Assembly (NCBI GenBank): GCA_003229995.1 | Contig: QIGJ01000280.1 | Location: 1 to 5,728 of the forward strand | Direction: 5' to 3' | DNA: 5,728 bases | Source: Gammaproteobacteria bacterium | GTDB taxonomy: Bacteria; Pseudomonadota; Gammaproteobacteria; SZUA-152 | Part shown: positions 1 through 5,728 of the stretch, piece after piece | Position numbering within the stretch: the stretch's first letter is position 1 | Layout of the letters: every line of letters begins with the position of its first letter | Position numbers and translations under genes: made by a program | The notes under the pieces: model-generated | What the model saw: the letters and a program-made list of their open reading frames with translations, nothing else | Told to the model about the DNA's origin: nothing | Database searches by the model: none

Positions 1-2
1 TT

Positions 3-59
3 TCCTTCCTTGCTGACAGCGATACCCATCCAGACGGTGAACTAAGCAGTAATGCATAA
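3..59 (+). CDS. Possible 3' end of a gene cut by the left window edge
   Basis: Reading from base 3, an open frame of 18 codons ends at TAA 57-59, giving a polar tail SFLADSDTHPDGELSSNA. A tail of this kind is typical of a protein C-terminus, but 18 open codons are expected by chance quite often, and frame 1 is also open as far as a TAA at 43-45. No family can be assigned. Treat it as a hint that a + strand gene ends here. Confidence 0.22.
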   Translation, partial: SFLADSDTHPDGELSSNA

Positions 60-142
60 TTTTTTAACATTTTCTTGCCTCTTTTGAGTGAGTCAGCGTT
101 GCTGTTCCAGTCACATATACCCGTAACGATTAAGGTACTACT

Positions 143-148
143 TATAAT
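143..148 (+). promoter_or_regulatory. Candidate -10 hexamer for the ychJ-like gene
   Basis: TATAAT at 143-148 matches the sigma-70 -10 consensus exactly and lies about 70 bases before the ychJ-like start codon. No convincing -35 hexamer is seen 16-18 bases upstream, so this is a weak promoter prediction or one needing an activator. The palindrome at 156-175 would sit at the start of the transcript. Confidence 0.3.
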
Positions 149-155
149 CTCATTC

Positions 156-175
156 ATCGAATAGCTGAATTCGAT
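156..175. repeat. 20-bp palindrome in the ychJ leader
   Basis: ATCGAAT (156-162) and ATTCGAT (169-175) are perfect 7-bp inverted repeats around a 6-base spacer. The position, just after the TATAAT at 143-148, would suit an operator or a short hairpin at the 5' end of the message. No known regulator motif is recognised. Confidence 0.35.
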
Positions 176-219
176 CATTTATTGTTTCGCAGATCCATAA
201 CTTTTATCAGGCATCAATG

Positions 220-739
220 ATGAACCAGGAAACACGCTGTCCCTGTGGCAGCCAGGAAACCTTTACAAGCTGTTGTGAGCCTTATTTATCGGGCGACAAA
301 ATATTGTGAGCCTTATTTATCGGGCGACAAAATACCGCTTACCGCTGAAATATTAATGCGCTCACGCTATACCGCTTATACTCGCATGGATGATGATTAT
401 TTACTGGCGACCTGGCACCCGGATACCCGACCTGATGTCCCTCATCCCAGTGATGATGGTGATGATACCACTTGGACAGGGCTTTCGATTCTGCGTACTG
501 AAGCAGGGTTGGAAGGTGATAAAGCGGGTGTTGTCGAGTTTATTGCCAGCTGCAATGTGGGTAAAAAACCTTCACAATTACATGAAATCAGTGAATTTAT
601 CCACGATGAGGAGCGTTGGTTTTATGTCGAAGGGCTGGATCAGCAGCCTGTGCGTAGAGAAACCCCCAAAATTGGCCGTAATGAGCCTTGCCTTTGTGGC
701 AGCGGGAAGAAATATAAAAAATGTTGTGGTATGAATTAG
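220..739 (+). pseudogene. ychJ: YchJ/UPF0225-type SEC-C zinc-motif protein, frameshifted by a 31-bp tandem duplication
   Basis: Translation from ATG 220 (an ATG also sits at 217, with CAGG at 208-211 as a weak ribosome site) gives [20 protein letters not shown], the usual YchJ N-terminus with a CxC-x8-CC cysteine set. It then runs into TGA at 307-309. The rest of the protein continues in the frame of TAG 737-739. Removing one copy of the 31-bp repeat at 273-334 restores a single 162-residue protein, close to E. coli YchJ (about 152). Its middle (about residues 21-140) carries the YchJ/NTF2-like domain, and its C-terminus has a SEC-C motif, [17 protein letters not shown] (about 143-159). SEC-C motifs bind zinc; the role of YchJ is not established. 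A GTG at 245 opens the downstream frame but encodes an unrelated N-terminus, so it is not the ancestral start. In-frame ATG 356 could give a shortened product keeping only the C-terminal motif. An assembly error is possible. Confidence 0.85.
273..334 (+). repeat. Exact 31-bp tandem duplication (two copies)
   Basis: Bases 273-303 and 304-334 are identical, each starting TTGTGAGCC and ending GACAAAATA. Because 31 is not a multiple of 3, the second copy shifts the ychJ frame by one base and brings TGA 307-309 into frame. The lack of any mismatch points to a recent event or to an assembly artefact. Confidence 0.97.
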
Positions 740-1180
740 GGAGTGCTAACACCATAGCCATTAAGCTAGTTGATGCATGAGGGTTGTTTTTCCTGCTTCA
801 GGCAATCGAGTTTGTAAGGCGTATGCAAGGTCATGGTGGAACCGCTGCGCTTGTTCCACCCTACGGTTTTACCCAGTGTTGAAATAGAGTGAAGCAAAAA
901 ATCAATGAACGCCTCAACTCTACCCCCCTTTATTCGGTAGGGTGGAACAAGCGTAGCGGTTCCACCAAACGGGAAGACATACTATCAGGCCATGATCAGC
1001 ATCACTCAATAGCAATAAAACATCCTCTTTTTTGTTTTTATATCGCCATGGGTATATCACGATTCATATTCCGATGCTTGGGGAATATTCTTCAATGAAT
1101 GTGGCGGTGGCTTGTTCAATCGCAGCCTTTGAAATAACCCGTCAATATTGATTGTTTGAATCTGACACTTCCTGTCTTGA
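740..1180. other. Non-coding stretch between ychJ and the aspartic protease gene
   Basis: This interval separates the 3' ends of two convergent genes. Positions 787-966 hold copy 1 of the dispersed repeat. The rest, 740-786 and 967-1180, shows no supportable gene, RNA or clear intrinsic terminator. A 69-codon + strand frame from 889 starts inside the repeat and has no family resemblance. A 25-codon - strand frame (1064-1141) looks somewhat protein-like but is too short to call. Confidence 0.6.
787..966. repeat. Dispersed palindromic repeat, copy 1 (uninterrupted)
   Basis: The core 835-966 (132 bp) has 32-base inverted ends, 835-866 and 935-966, matching at 30 of 32 positions. Each end is itself a hairpin of the form GGTGGAAC-N10-GTTCCACC (835-860 and 941-966). 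The sequence before it, 787-834, also matches the flank of the second copy near 1781, so the repeated unit is about 180 bp. The architecture is REP/BIME- or MITE-like and encodes nothing. The arms could act as RNA hairpins at the 3' ends of the two convergent genes. Confidence 0.8.
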
Positions 1181-1744
1181 TTATGATGGTGGTGGATATT
1201 GCCGGAGAATAAGTATGTCACCTCGTTGGGTAAATTCCAGATGTTTTAGAAAACTCATGCCCAGTAATACGTTATTGCCTTGCATGTTAGGGTTGATCGA
1301 TGCGCGTACCTGTCCCAGCACAATACCACCCAAATCCACTTTATCCAGGCGGGTGGCGTATACGGTGATTGTGCCATTGGCTGTTTGATATATCATCGGT
1401 CTGCCACGTTTCAGGCCGATTTTCTGCGCCAGCTCTTCGGGCACAGACACATCACTGGCTCCTGTATCCAGCAAAAAAACCACTGGCGTATTGTTAATGC
1501 TGCCACTGGCCACATAATGCCCAAAACGATTTCGTTGCAAAGTCAGTGCATGCGTGCCATCAGTATCCAGATTCAATGATAAATCCTGATTGGGGTTATG
1601 TTGTTTTTCCTGCCATGATTGAAAAAACATGACCAGCAAGCCCATGATCACCACCCACATGGCGATGGTCATTTTCATACCCAGGCGACGGTGCGAGTTT
1701 ACTGAATCAGATTTCTGCGGCTCATGTGAGTCATTGTTGTTCAT
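1181..1744 (-). CDS. Membrane-anchored retropepsin-like aspartic protease (clan AA, TIGR02281-type)
   Basis: This 187-residue protein has a polar N-terminus (1-24), one hydrophobic segment at about 25-42 that should anchor it in the inner membrane, a short linker, and a single retropepsin-like domain at about 65-182. Visible landmarks are the catalytic motif LLDTGASDVSVP with Asp93, a flap-like segment TANGTITVYA (about 121-130), and the C-terminal hydrophobic-Gly motif VLLGMSFL (about 159-166). Length and order fit the bacterial TIGR02281 family, which has one DTG motif and is expected to dimerise like viral proteases. The domain would face the periplasm if the positive residues before the helix stay inside. 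The substrate is unknown. ATG 1744 is used because the pre-helix residues RRLG are usual in the family, although no good ribosome site precedes it. Its upstream region is repeat DNA, and it lies between two same-orientation repeat copies. Confidence 0.9.
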   Translation of the reverse strand: MNNNDSHEPQKSDSVNSHRRLGMKMTIAMWVVIMGLLVMFFQSWQEKQHNPNQDLSLNLDTDGTHALTLQRNRFGHYVASGSINNTPVVFLLDTGASDVSVPEELAQKIGLKRGRPMIYQTANGTITVYATRLDKVDLGGIVLGQVRASINPNMQGNNVLLGMSFLKHLEFTQRGDILILRQYPPPS

Positions 1745-1817
1745 AGGGTTTTAGTGCCAGCAGCGAAAACGGGTATTTTATTCTTCCTTCTTGAGGCAGT
1801 CGGGTTTATAGGATGTA

Positions 1818-1983
1818 AGTACCTGGGCATCATTATTTTAACAACATTTTCACAGGGTATTTTTCGACCTTCAAGGCGCTGCGAAGTGAGCATAGTGAGC
1901 ATAGTGAGCTATGTGACCGTAGTAGCAACGCAGAAGGCCGGAAAATAAACCAGAAAATGTTAAAGTAATTATGTTCAGGTACT
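1818..1983. mobile_element. 166-bp MITE-like element inserted at TA, nested in repeat copy 2
   Basis: The ends are inverted: AGTACCTG at 1818-1825 and CAGGTACT at 1976-1983. About 22 of the first 26 bases match between ends, and weaker pairing continues deep inside (for example around 1868-1875 with 1933-1940), so the element can fold into a long hairpin. TA flanks both sides (1816-1817 and 1984-1985). The other repeat copy reads straight across a single TA (822-823), which shows the empty site. A duplicated TA target is the hallmark of IS630/Tc1-mariner-type transposition, so a non-autonomous element of that kind is the best guess. It has no coding capacity. Confidence 0.75.
1885..1909. repeat. 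9-bp tandem repeat at the centre of the MITE-like element
   Basis: AGTGAGCAT occurs twice in tandem, followed by a partial third copy, AGTGAGC. The last unit forms a perfect small hairpin, CATAG-TGAG-CTATG (1900-1913), which would be near the tip of the folded element. Confidence 0.8.
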
Positions 1984-2092
1984 TATGCAAGATCATGGTG
2001 GAACCGCTGCGCTTGTTCCACCCTACGGTTTTACTCTATGGTGAACAGAGTGTCTATAAATGCCTCAATTCCACCCTCTACTCGGGTAGGGC

Positions 2093-3145
2093 TTAGACTG
2101 TGGAGCGGCTGAAAGCCACGACGTGATGCATATCCGCGCGGATGCCGACCTGTGTACCAATAGTGTGGTCGTGGTGACTGGGAAATAACGATAATACCTG
2201 ATTACCGGACGGTAGCTCCAGAGTGTACATGACCTCGGCCCCTTTGAAAGCCTTGTGGGTGATGAGCCCAGTGAGAGGGCCGTTAGTATCGGGTACAATA
2301 TCATCCGGGCGAATCAGCACTTCGACTTCAGTGCCTTTGGGCCAGTTGTAAGTACGCTCACCCGTCAGCCGTCCCAGCTCGGTATCAACCGTATCGGTCG
2401 CCACCATAATACCTTTCAAAAAAGTGCCCTGGCCGATGAAGTTGGCGACAAAACGATTTTGTGGTTCGTGGTAGAGGTTGAAAGGTGTGTCCCATTGCAG
2501 AATACGGCCTTGATCCATGACACCGATGTAGTCGCCCAGAGCAAAGGCTTCGTCTTGGTGGTGGGTGACCAGAATACCGGTAATGCCTTCCTGCTTGAGA
2601 ATTTCGCGAACCTCCAGGCTGAGGCGTTCGCGTGTATCGATATCGAGATTGGAAAAGGGCTCGTCCAACAAAATGGCCTCAGGTTGCGCGGCCAGCGCAC
2701 GGGCCAGGGCGACACGTTGTTGTTGCCCACCGGATAGCTCGTGCGGGAAGCGCGTGCTGAATTCCTCCAGCCCCACCATTTGCAGCATGCGTGTTACCAT
2801 TTTTCGTCGGTCTGTACTGGCGGCCTTGCGCAAGGCAAAGCCGACGTTGTCGCTGATATTCATGTGCGGAAACAGGGCGTAGTCCTGGAACACCATGCCG
2901 AGACGGCGTTTTTCCGGTGCCAGAGTATAACCGGAGCGGGATACCGTGTTGCCATCGATGTGAATTTCCCCATGAAAAATGGGCTCAAAACCAGCGATGG
3001 CACGCAGTGCTGTGGTTTTGCCGCAACCGCTGGGGCCCAACAGGCATACCAGACTGCCGCGTTTAACATGCATCGACAGGCCGTTGACCACCGTCTGCTG
3101 ACGGTAGCGGCATTCAATGTTGTGAACATCCAGCAGGGGATTCAT
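2093..3145 (-). CDS. fbpC: ABC transporter ATP-binding protein, FbpC-like (ferric iron import)
   Basis: This 350-residue protein is the ATPase subunit of an importer of the FbpC/PotA/CysA (carbohydrate and inorganic ion) group. In order it shows Walker A GPSGCGKTT (37-45), Q-loop FQD (86-88), signature LSGGQQQR (137-144), Walker B AILLDEP (157-163), D-loop SNLD (165-168) and the switch histidine in VTHHQDEA (His195). A C-terminal TOBE-type region runs from about 240 to 348. Length and sequence around AGFEPIFHGEI and DYALFPHMNISDNV resemble FbpC, the ATPase for periplasmic ferric iron uptake. The Fur-box-like site 27 bases upstream supports an iron role, but sulfate, polyamine or other substrates cannot be excluded. 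No permease or binding-protein gene is in the window, so its partners must be encoded elsewhere. ATG 3145 starts the protein just before the beta-strand of the nucleotide-binding fold; its ribosome site is poor. Confidence 0.85.
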   Translation of the reverse strand: MNPLLDVHNIECRYRQQTVVNGLSMHVKRGSLVCLLGPSGCGKTTALRAIAGFEPIFHGEIHIDGNTVSRSGYTLAPEKRRLGMVFQDYALFPHMNISDNVGFALRKAASTDRRKMVTRMLQMVGLEEFSTRFPHELSGGQQQRVALARALAAQPEAILLDEPFSNLDIDTRERLSLEVREILKQEGITGILVTHHQDEAFALGDYIGVMDQGRILQWDTPFNLYHEPQNRFVANFIGQGTFLKGIMVATDTVDTELGRLTGERTYNWPKGTEVEVLIRPDDIVPDTNGPLTGLITHKAFKGAEVMYTLELPSGNQVLSLFPSHHDHTIGTQVGIRADMHHVVAFSRSTV

Positions 3146-3171
3146 GAGGTTTTTCGGGCGTTGGTGGTAGC

Positions 3172-3190
3172 GTGAGTGAGAATCATTCCC
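3172..3190. promoter_or_regulatory. Fur-box-like operator before the FbpC-like gene
   Basis: GTGAGTGAGAATCATTCCC matches the 19-base Fur consensus (GATAATGATAATCATTATC) at 13 of 19 positions, including an unbroken AATCATT core. It lies 27-45 bases upstream of the ATPase start codon on the - strand, where it could block a promoter in the 89-bp gap after argF. Iron-repressed expression is inferred. Confidence 0.5.
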
Positions 3191-3234
3191 GATATGGTAC
3201 CAGATCCCCCGTGTTTAATGCGGGTGTATTGAAT

Positions 3235-4137
3235 TCAGCCAATCAGAAACTCCAACAGGGCTTTTTGTGAGTGCAGACGATTTTCCGCCTCATCCCATAC
3301 CACGCTTTGCGTGCCATCAATAACGACTGCCGCCACTTCTTCACCACGGTGGGCAGGCAGACAGTGCATAAACAAGGCATCGGGTTTGGCTAGCGCCATC
3401 AATTCCGGGTTAACCTGATAGTCGGCAAATGCCTGTTCGCGTGCAGCCTGTTCTTCTTCCTGGCCCATGCTGGCCCACACATCAGTGACGATCAGGTCAG
3501 CATCTTGCACGGCGGTGCGGGGTGATGTGTTCAACGCGGCATAGCCCTCACCAGCGGCAAGGATTTGTGCATCAGGCAAATAACCCTCAGGACTGGCAAT
3601 TTGCAGCTGGAAGCCAAACTGTTTTGCAGCGTTAATGTATGAGTGGCACATGTTGTTGCCATCGCCAATCCACGCCACACGCTTGCCGCTGATGTCGCCG
3701 CGATGTTCAAAGTAAGTCTGCATGTCGGCTAATAGCTGGCAAGGGTGGTATTCATTGGTGAGCGCGTTGATGATCGGCACCTGTGAATATTCTGCAAAGC
3801 GCTGGATTTTTTCATGTTCGAAGGTGCGGATCATGATGATATCCACCATACGTGATAACACCCGCGCTGAATCTTCAATGGGTTCGCCACGGCCCAGTTG
3901 TGTGTCGCGTGGTGAGAGAAAAATGGCGTGGCCACCAAACTGTGCCATACCCGCTTCGAAGGAAACCCGGGTGCGGGTGGAGGATTTCTCGAACACCATG
4001 CCCAGTACTTTGTTTTTTAACGGTTCAAAGATTTTGTCCGCTTTTTGTTGAGTCTTCAGTTCAATGGCACGTTGGATCAGCGTGTGTAACTCATCACGAC
4101 TCAAATCATTGAGGGTTAAGAAATGGCGCACATTCAT
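3235..4137 (-). CDS. argF: Ornithine carbamoyltransferase
   Basis: This enzyme makes citrulline from ornithine and carbamoyl phosphate, the sixth step of arginine synthesis, in the cytoplasm. The 300-residue protein has the carbamoyl-phosphate loop SSTRTR (52-57), HPCQ (131-134), the ornithine-binding segment DVWASMG (219-225) and [10 protein letters not shown] (258-267) with the catalytic cysteine Cys259. Length matches the usual anabolic bacterial trimeric enzyme. ATG 4137 is chosen because [13 protein letters not shown] is the normal N-terminus; an in-frame ATG at 4230 would add 31 unrelated residues and overlap the argD 3' end. The ribosome site is weak (GAGACAG just upstream). It follows argD after 28 bases and is probably translated from the same message. 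Confidence 0.97.
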   Translation of the reverse strand: MNVRHFLTLNDLSRDELHTLIQRAIELKTQQKADKIFEPLKNKVLGMVFEKSSTRTRVSFEAGMAQFGGHAIFLSPRDTQLGRGEPIEDSARVLSRMVDIIMIRTFEHEKIQRFAEYSQVPIINALTNEYHPCQLLADMQTYFEHRGDISGKRVAWIGDGNNMCHSYINAAKQFGFQLQIASPEGYLPDAQILAAGEGYAALNTSPRTAVQDADLIVTDVWASMGQEEEQAAREQAFADYQVNPELMALAKPDALFMHCLPAHRGEEVAAVVIDGTQSVVWDEAENRLHSQKALLEFLIG

Positions 4138-4165
4138 GGGCTGTCTCGTTGGGATCTGCAGATGA

Positions 4166-5344
4166 TTAACGGGAAAGAAAATCGCGGATAAGTGTGCTGA
4201 GCTGCTTGACCAGTTGCGTTGCTTCGTCATCCGTCATGACTAGCGGTGGCAGCAACCGCACCACATTATCCGCAGTGACGTTGATGAGCAGGCTGTCATC
4301 CAGTGCGATTTTTACTAACTCGGCACAGGGTCGGTCCAGCTCGATGGCCAGCAGCAGTCCCTTGCCGCGAATGTCGGTAATGCCTTCGACATCGGCCAGT
4401 TGTTCGCCAAATGCGCTTAGCAGTTGCGTACCCAGAGACGCAGCACGCTCACAAAGCCTGTCTTTTTCAATGGTTTCGATAACGCTCAGAGCCACCCGAC
4501 AGGCCAGTGGATTGCCGCCATAGGTGGAACCGTGATTACCGGGCTGAAAAGTGTGTGCCGCCGTGCCGCGCGCCAGACAGGCTCCGATGGGTACGCCGTT
4601 GCCCAGTGCCTTGGCGAGAGTCACCACGTCCGGTGTGGCATTGCTGTGTTGTTGGTAGGCAAACCACTGTCCGCTACGTCCCATACCGGTCTGAATTTCA
4701 TCCAGCATCATCAGCCAGTTGTTTTCATCACACAGGGCACGGATACCGGGCAGGTAATGGTCATCGGGAATACGGATGCCACTTTCGCCCTGTATGGGCT
4801 CCACCAGCACGGCCACAACGTTTTGATTGTTTTTGGCGACAGTGGCAATGGCATCGAGGTCATTGTAAGGCACCCGCAGGAAACCGCTCACCAGTGGCTC
4901 AAAACCCACCTGCACCTTGCGATTACCGGTAGCGCTCAGTGTGGCCAGGGTACGGCCATGGAAACTGCTTTCCATGACAATGACAGTGGGTTGTTCGATA
5001 CCCCGGGCATGACCGTGCAGGCGCGCAAGCTTGATAGCGGCTTCGTTAGCTTCGGCACCGGAATTACTGAAAAATACCCGCTCCATTCCCGCCAACGCGA
5101 TGAGTTTGTCTGCCAGTGCCTGCTGATGGGCGATGTGATAAAGGTTGGATGTGTGTATCAACTGGCCAGCTTGCTGGCAAATGGCCTCGGTCACGGCGGG
5201 GTGGGCATGGCCCAGACCGCAGACGGCGATACCGCCGAGGGCATCGAGATAACGTTTGTCATTTGTGTCCCACAACCAGCAGCCGTCACCCTTATCAAAG
5301 GTCACGGGCAACGGAGCATAAGTATGCATTAACGCATCAGACAT
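4166..5344 (-). CDS. argD: Acetylornithine aminotransferase (PLP-dependent, class III)
   Basis: The enzyme transfers an amino group from glutamate to N-acetylglutamate semialdehyde, giving N-acetylornithine, and family members often also serve in lysine synthesis. The 392-residue protein shows the cofactor phosphate region [16 protein letters not shown] (about 93-108), FHGRT (128-132), [12 protein letters not shown] with the PLP-ring aspartate (Asp215), and [13 protein letters not shown] with the Schiff-base lysine (Lys245), then [11 protein letters not shown] (about 271-281). Length and motifs fit ArgD; a GABA or ornithine aminotransferase is less likely given the adjacent argF. ATG 5344 is preferred over an in-frame TTG at 5353: GGGA lies 11 bases before the ATG but only 2 before the TTG. 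It is the first gene of an argD-argF unit; a terminator-like hairpin lies about 40 bases upstream. Confidence 0.95.
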   Translation of the reverse strand: MSDALMHTYAPLPVTFDKGDGCWLWDTNDKRYLDALGGIAVCGLGHAHPAVTEAICQQAGQLIHTSNLYHIAHQQALADKLIALAGMERVFFSNSGAEANEAAIKLARLHGHARGIEQPTVIVMESSFHGRTLATLSATGNRKVQVGFEPLVSGFLRVPYNDLDAIATVAKNNQNVVAVLVEPIQGESGIRIPDDHYLPGIRALCDENNWLMMLDEIQTGMGRSGQWFAYQQHSNATPDVVTLAKALGNGVPIGACLARGTAAHTFQPGNHGSTYGGNPLACRVALSVIETIEKDRLCERAASLGTQLLSAFGEQLADVEGITDIRGKGLLLAIELDRPCAELVKIALDDSLLINVTADNVVRLLPPLVMTDDEATQLVKQLSTLIRDFLSR

Positions 5345-5380
5345 AACTTTCAATTTCCCAACGGACGGCCCAAAAAACCG

Positions 5381-5415
5381 TCAAAAACAAAAAGGCAGCC
5401 CCAATAGAGACCGCC
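5381..5415 (-). terminator. Intrinsic terminator-like hairpin just upstream of argD
   Basis: On the - strand, GGCGGTC (5415-5409) can pair with GGCTGCC (5400-5394), seven pairs with two G-U, around an 8-base loop. TTTTTGTTTTTG follows directly. It could end transcripts from the gene to the right, or act as an attenuator in the argD leader. No leader peptide or clear alternative pairing is visible, so simple termination is favoured. Confidence 0.55.
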
Positions 5416-5450
5416 ATGCAATATTCAGAAAATTTGTTGCGATTCCTTTA

Positions 5451-5467
5451 AAAACCGCCGTGGTTTT
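5451..5467. terminator. Weak hairpin with T-run, possible second terminator
   Basis: AAAACC (5451-5456) and GGTTTT (5462-5467) are perfect inverted repeats around GCCGT. Read on the - strand, the stem runs into a short T-run. The stem has only two G-C pairs, so termination by this site alone would be inefficient; it may act with the stronger hairpin at 5381-5415. Confidence 0.3.
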
Positions 5468-5474
5468 GGGTGTC

Positions 5475-5496
5475 CGTGTAGTACCCGTGTAGTACC
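5475..5496. repeat. 11-bp tandem duplication
   Basis: CGTGTAGTACC occurs twice back to back without mismatch, at 5475-5485 and 5486-5496, in non-coding DNA upstream of argD. It looks like a small slippage duplication. Confidence 0.9.
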
Positions 5497-5548
5497 GCAG
5501 TGGGACAGAGAGAGCGTCATTAACCGAACAGTGTGACATACCCATAGC

Positions 5549-5665
5549 GATTTAGGTGTCACTGCGCGTCCTCTTTGCTGTGTTGTTGTCCTCGCAATAG
5601 AACGACAATTACTGGTCATTTCGCCTTGCCATGAAACAAATAGGACGCACATTGACACCTAAATC
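5549..5665. repeat. 117-bp element with 29-bp inverted ends
   Basis: Bases 5549-5577 and 5637-5665 are inverted copies matching at 26 of 29 positions, with the outermost 13 (GATTTAGGTGTCA) identical. The 59 bases between encode nothing convincing. The right end touches the likely stop codon TGA (5666-5668) of a - strand gene, a position typical of REP- or MITE-like repeats. No target duplication is evident. As RNA it would fold into a strong stem at the 3' end of that gene's message. Confidence 0.75.
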
Positions 5666-5728
5666 TCAAACGCCACGAGTATATTTCATGCGCTTTTGCT
5701 CAATCAGAGCGCCACGGGTAATAAGGAA
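5666..5728 (-). CDS. Probable last 20 codons of an upstream gene, cut by the right window edge
   Basis: On the - strand the frame entering at 5728 stays open to TGA 5666-5668 and ends in FLITRGALIEQKRMKYTRGV. The basic, balanced composition and varied codons look like a protein end, and an inverted-repeat element and a terminator-like hairpin follow, as expected after a gene. The other two - strand frames close within the first 30 bases. Twenty open codons alone are weak evidence, and I do not recognise the family. Confidence 0.4.
   Translation of the reverse strand, partial: FLITRGALIEQKRMKYTRGV

Larger units (their letters stand above)
1781..2090. repeat. Dispersed palindromic repeat, copy 2, interrupted and with a degenerate right end
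   Basis: Bases 1781-1817 match 787-823 without gaps at 28 of 37 positions. After the inserted element, bases 1984-2034 match 822-872 closely, and the 32-base left arm 1997-2028 is identical to 835-866. The interior to about 2090 is diverged but alignable, including a shared GGTAGGG. The right hairpin arm seen in copy 1 is missing: similarity stops at about 2090, next to the TAA (2093-2095) of the - strand ABC ATPase gene. A short hairpin, CTAC-TCGG-GTAG, lies at about 2079-2090. Confidence 0.75.
1745..2092. other. Non-coding stretch made almost wholly of repeat DNA
   Basis: Between the protease start and the stop of the ABC ATPase gene, most bases belong to copy 2 of the dispersed repeat (1781-1817 and 1984-2090) and the MITE-like element inserted in it (1818-1983). 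Only 1745-1780 remains as possibly unique leader for the - strand protease gene. A TATAAA reads on the - strand at 1805-1810, but no matching -35 is seen, so no promoter is called. Confidence 0.65.

Noticed and set aside
245..739. Intact 164-residue gene starting at GTG 245
   Set aside because: Its first 20 or so residues are the ychJ N-terminus read in the wrong frame; the true N-terminus with the cysteine motif is read from ATG 220 and is cut off by the duplication.
889..1098. 69-codon + strand frame
   Set aside because: It starts inside the repeat, has no ribosome site or recognisable family, and is explained by chance in non-coding DNA.
1064..1141. 25-codon - strand frame ending AIEQATATFIEEYSPSIGI, possible gene relic
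   Set aside because: It looks protein-like but is bounded by a stop upstream, has no ATG, and is too short to identify or to separate from chance.
2255..2737. 160-codon + strand frame opposite the ABC ATPase gene
   Set aside because: It overlaps invariant ATPase motifs on the other strand and has no recognisable features of its own.
3196..3225. Terminator after argF
   Set aside because: The CCCG/CGGG hairpin near 3206-3222 has a four-pair stem and no T-run on the - strand.
4424..5332. 302-codon + strand frame opposite argD
   Set aside because: It is antisense to a well-supported argD, shows no domain or ribosome site, and is a codon-bias shadow.
5416..5435. ArgR (ARG box) operator before argD
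   Set aside because: TGAATATTGCAT on the - strand matches only one half of the ARG box; the second half lacks ATTCA.
5425..5658. 77-codon - strand frame upstream of argD
   Set aside because: It runs through the inverted-end element, the 11-bp tandem repeat and a hairpin, with low-quality composition and no ribosome site.

Overview
The window looks like chromosomal DNA of a non-enteric gammaproteobacterium. This rests on an argD-argF pair, an FbpC-type ATPase, a membrane-anchored retropepsin-like protease and a YchJ-type SEC-C protein, with near-balanced base composition. The genus cannot be fixed from the sequence. The five recognisable genes are ordinary housekeeping or transport genes. I found no new multi-gene system. 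The unusual content is in the repeats and small duplications between and inside genes.

Layout from left to right. Positions 1-216 are a leader with a possible gene end at the left edge. A ychJ-like gene on the + strand (220-739) is broken by an exact 31-bp tandem duplication. A non-coding stretch (740-1180) holds copy 1 of a dispersed palindromic repeat. A retropepsin-like aspartic protease lies on the - strand (1181-1744). A second non-coding stretch (1745-2092) holds copy 2 of the same repeat, split by a 166-bp MITE-like element at a TA dinucleotide. Copy 1 shows what the uninterrupted site looks like. On the - strand follow an FbpC-like ferric iron ABC ATPase (2093-3145) with a Fur-box-like site in front, argF (3235-4137) and argD (4166-5344). 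The stretch 5345-5728 holds a terminator-like hairpin just before argD, a weaker hairpin, an 11-bp tandem duplication, a 117-bp element with 29-bp inverted ends, and probably the last 20 codons of another - strand gene.

argD and argF are very likely co-transcribed (28-bp gap) and supply the acetylornithine aminotransferase and ornithine carbamoyltransferase steps of arginine synthesis. The FbpC-like ATPase follows argF after 89 bp. It probably has its own iron-responsive control, and its permease and binding protein are not in the window. The protease gene lies between two same-orientation copies of the dispersed repeat. The ychJ-like gene points the opposite way and is unconnected to the rest.
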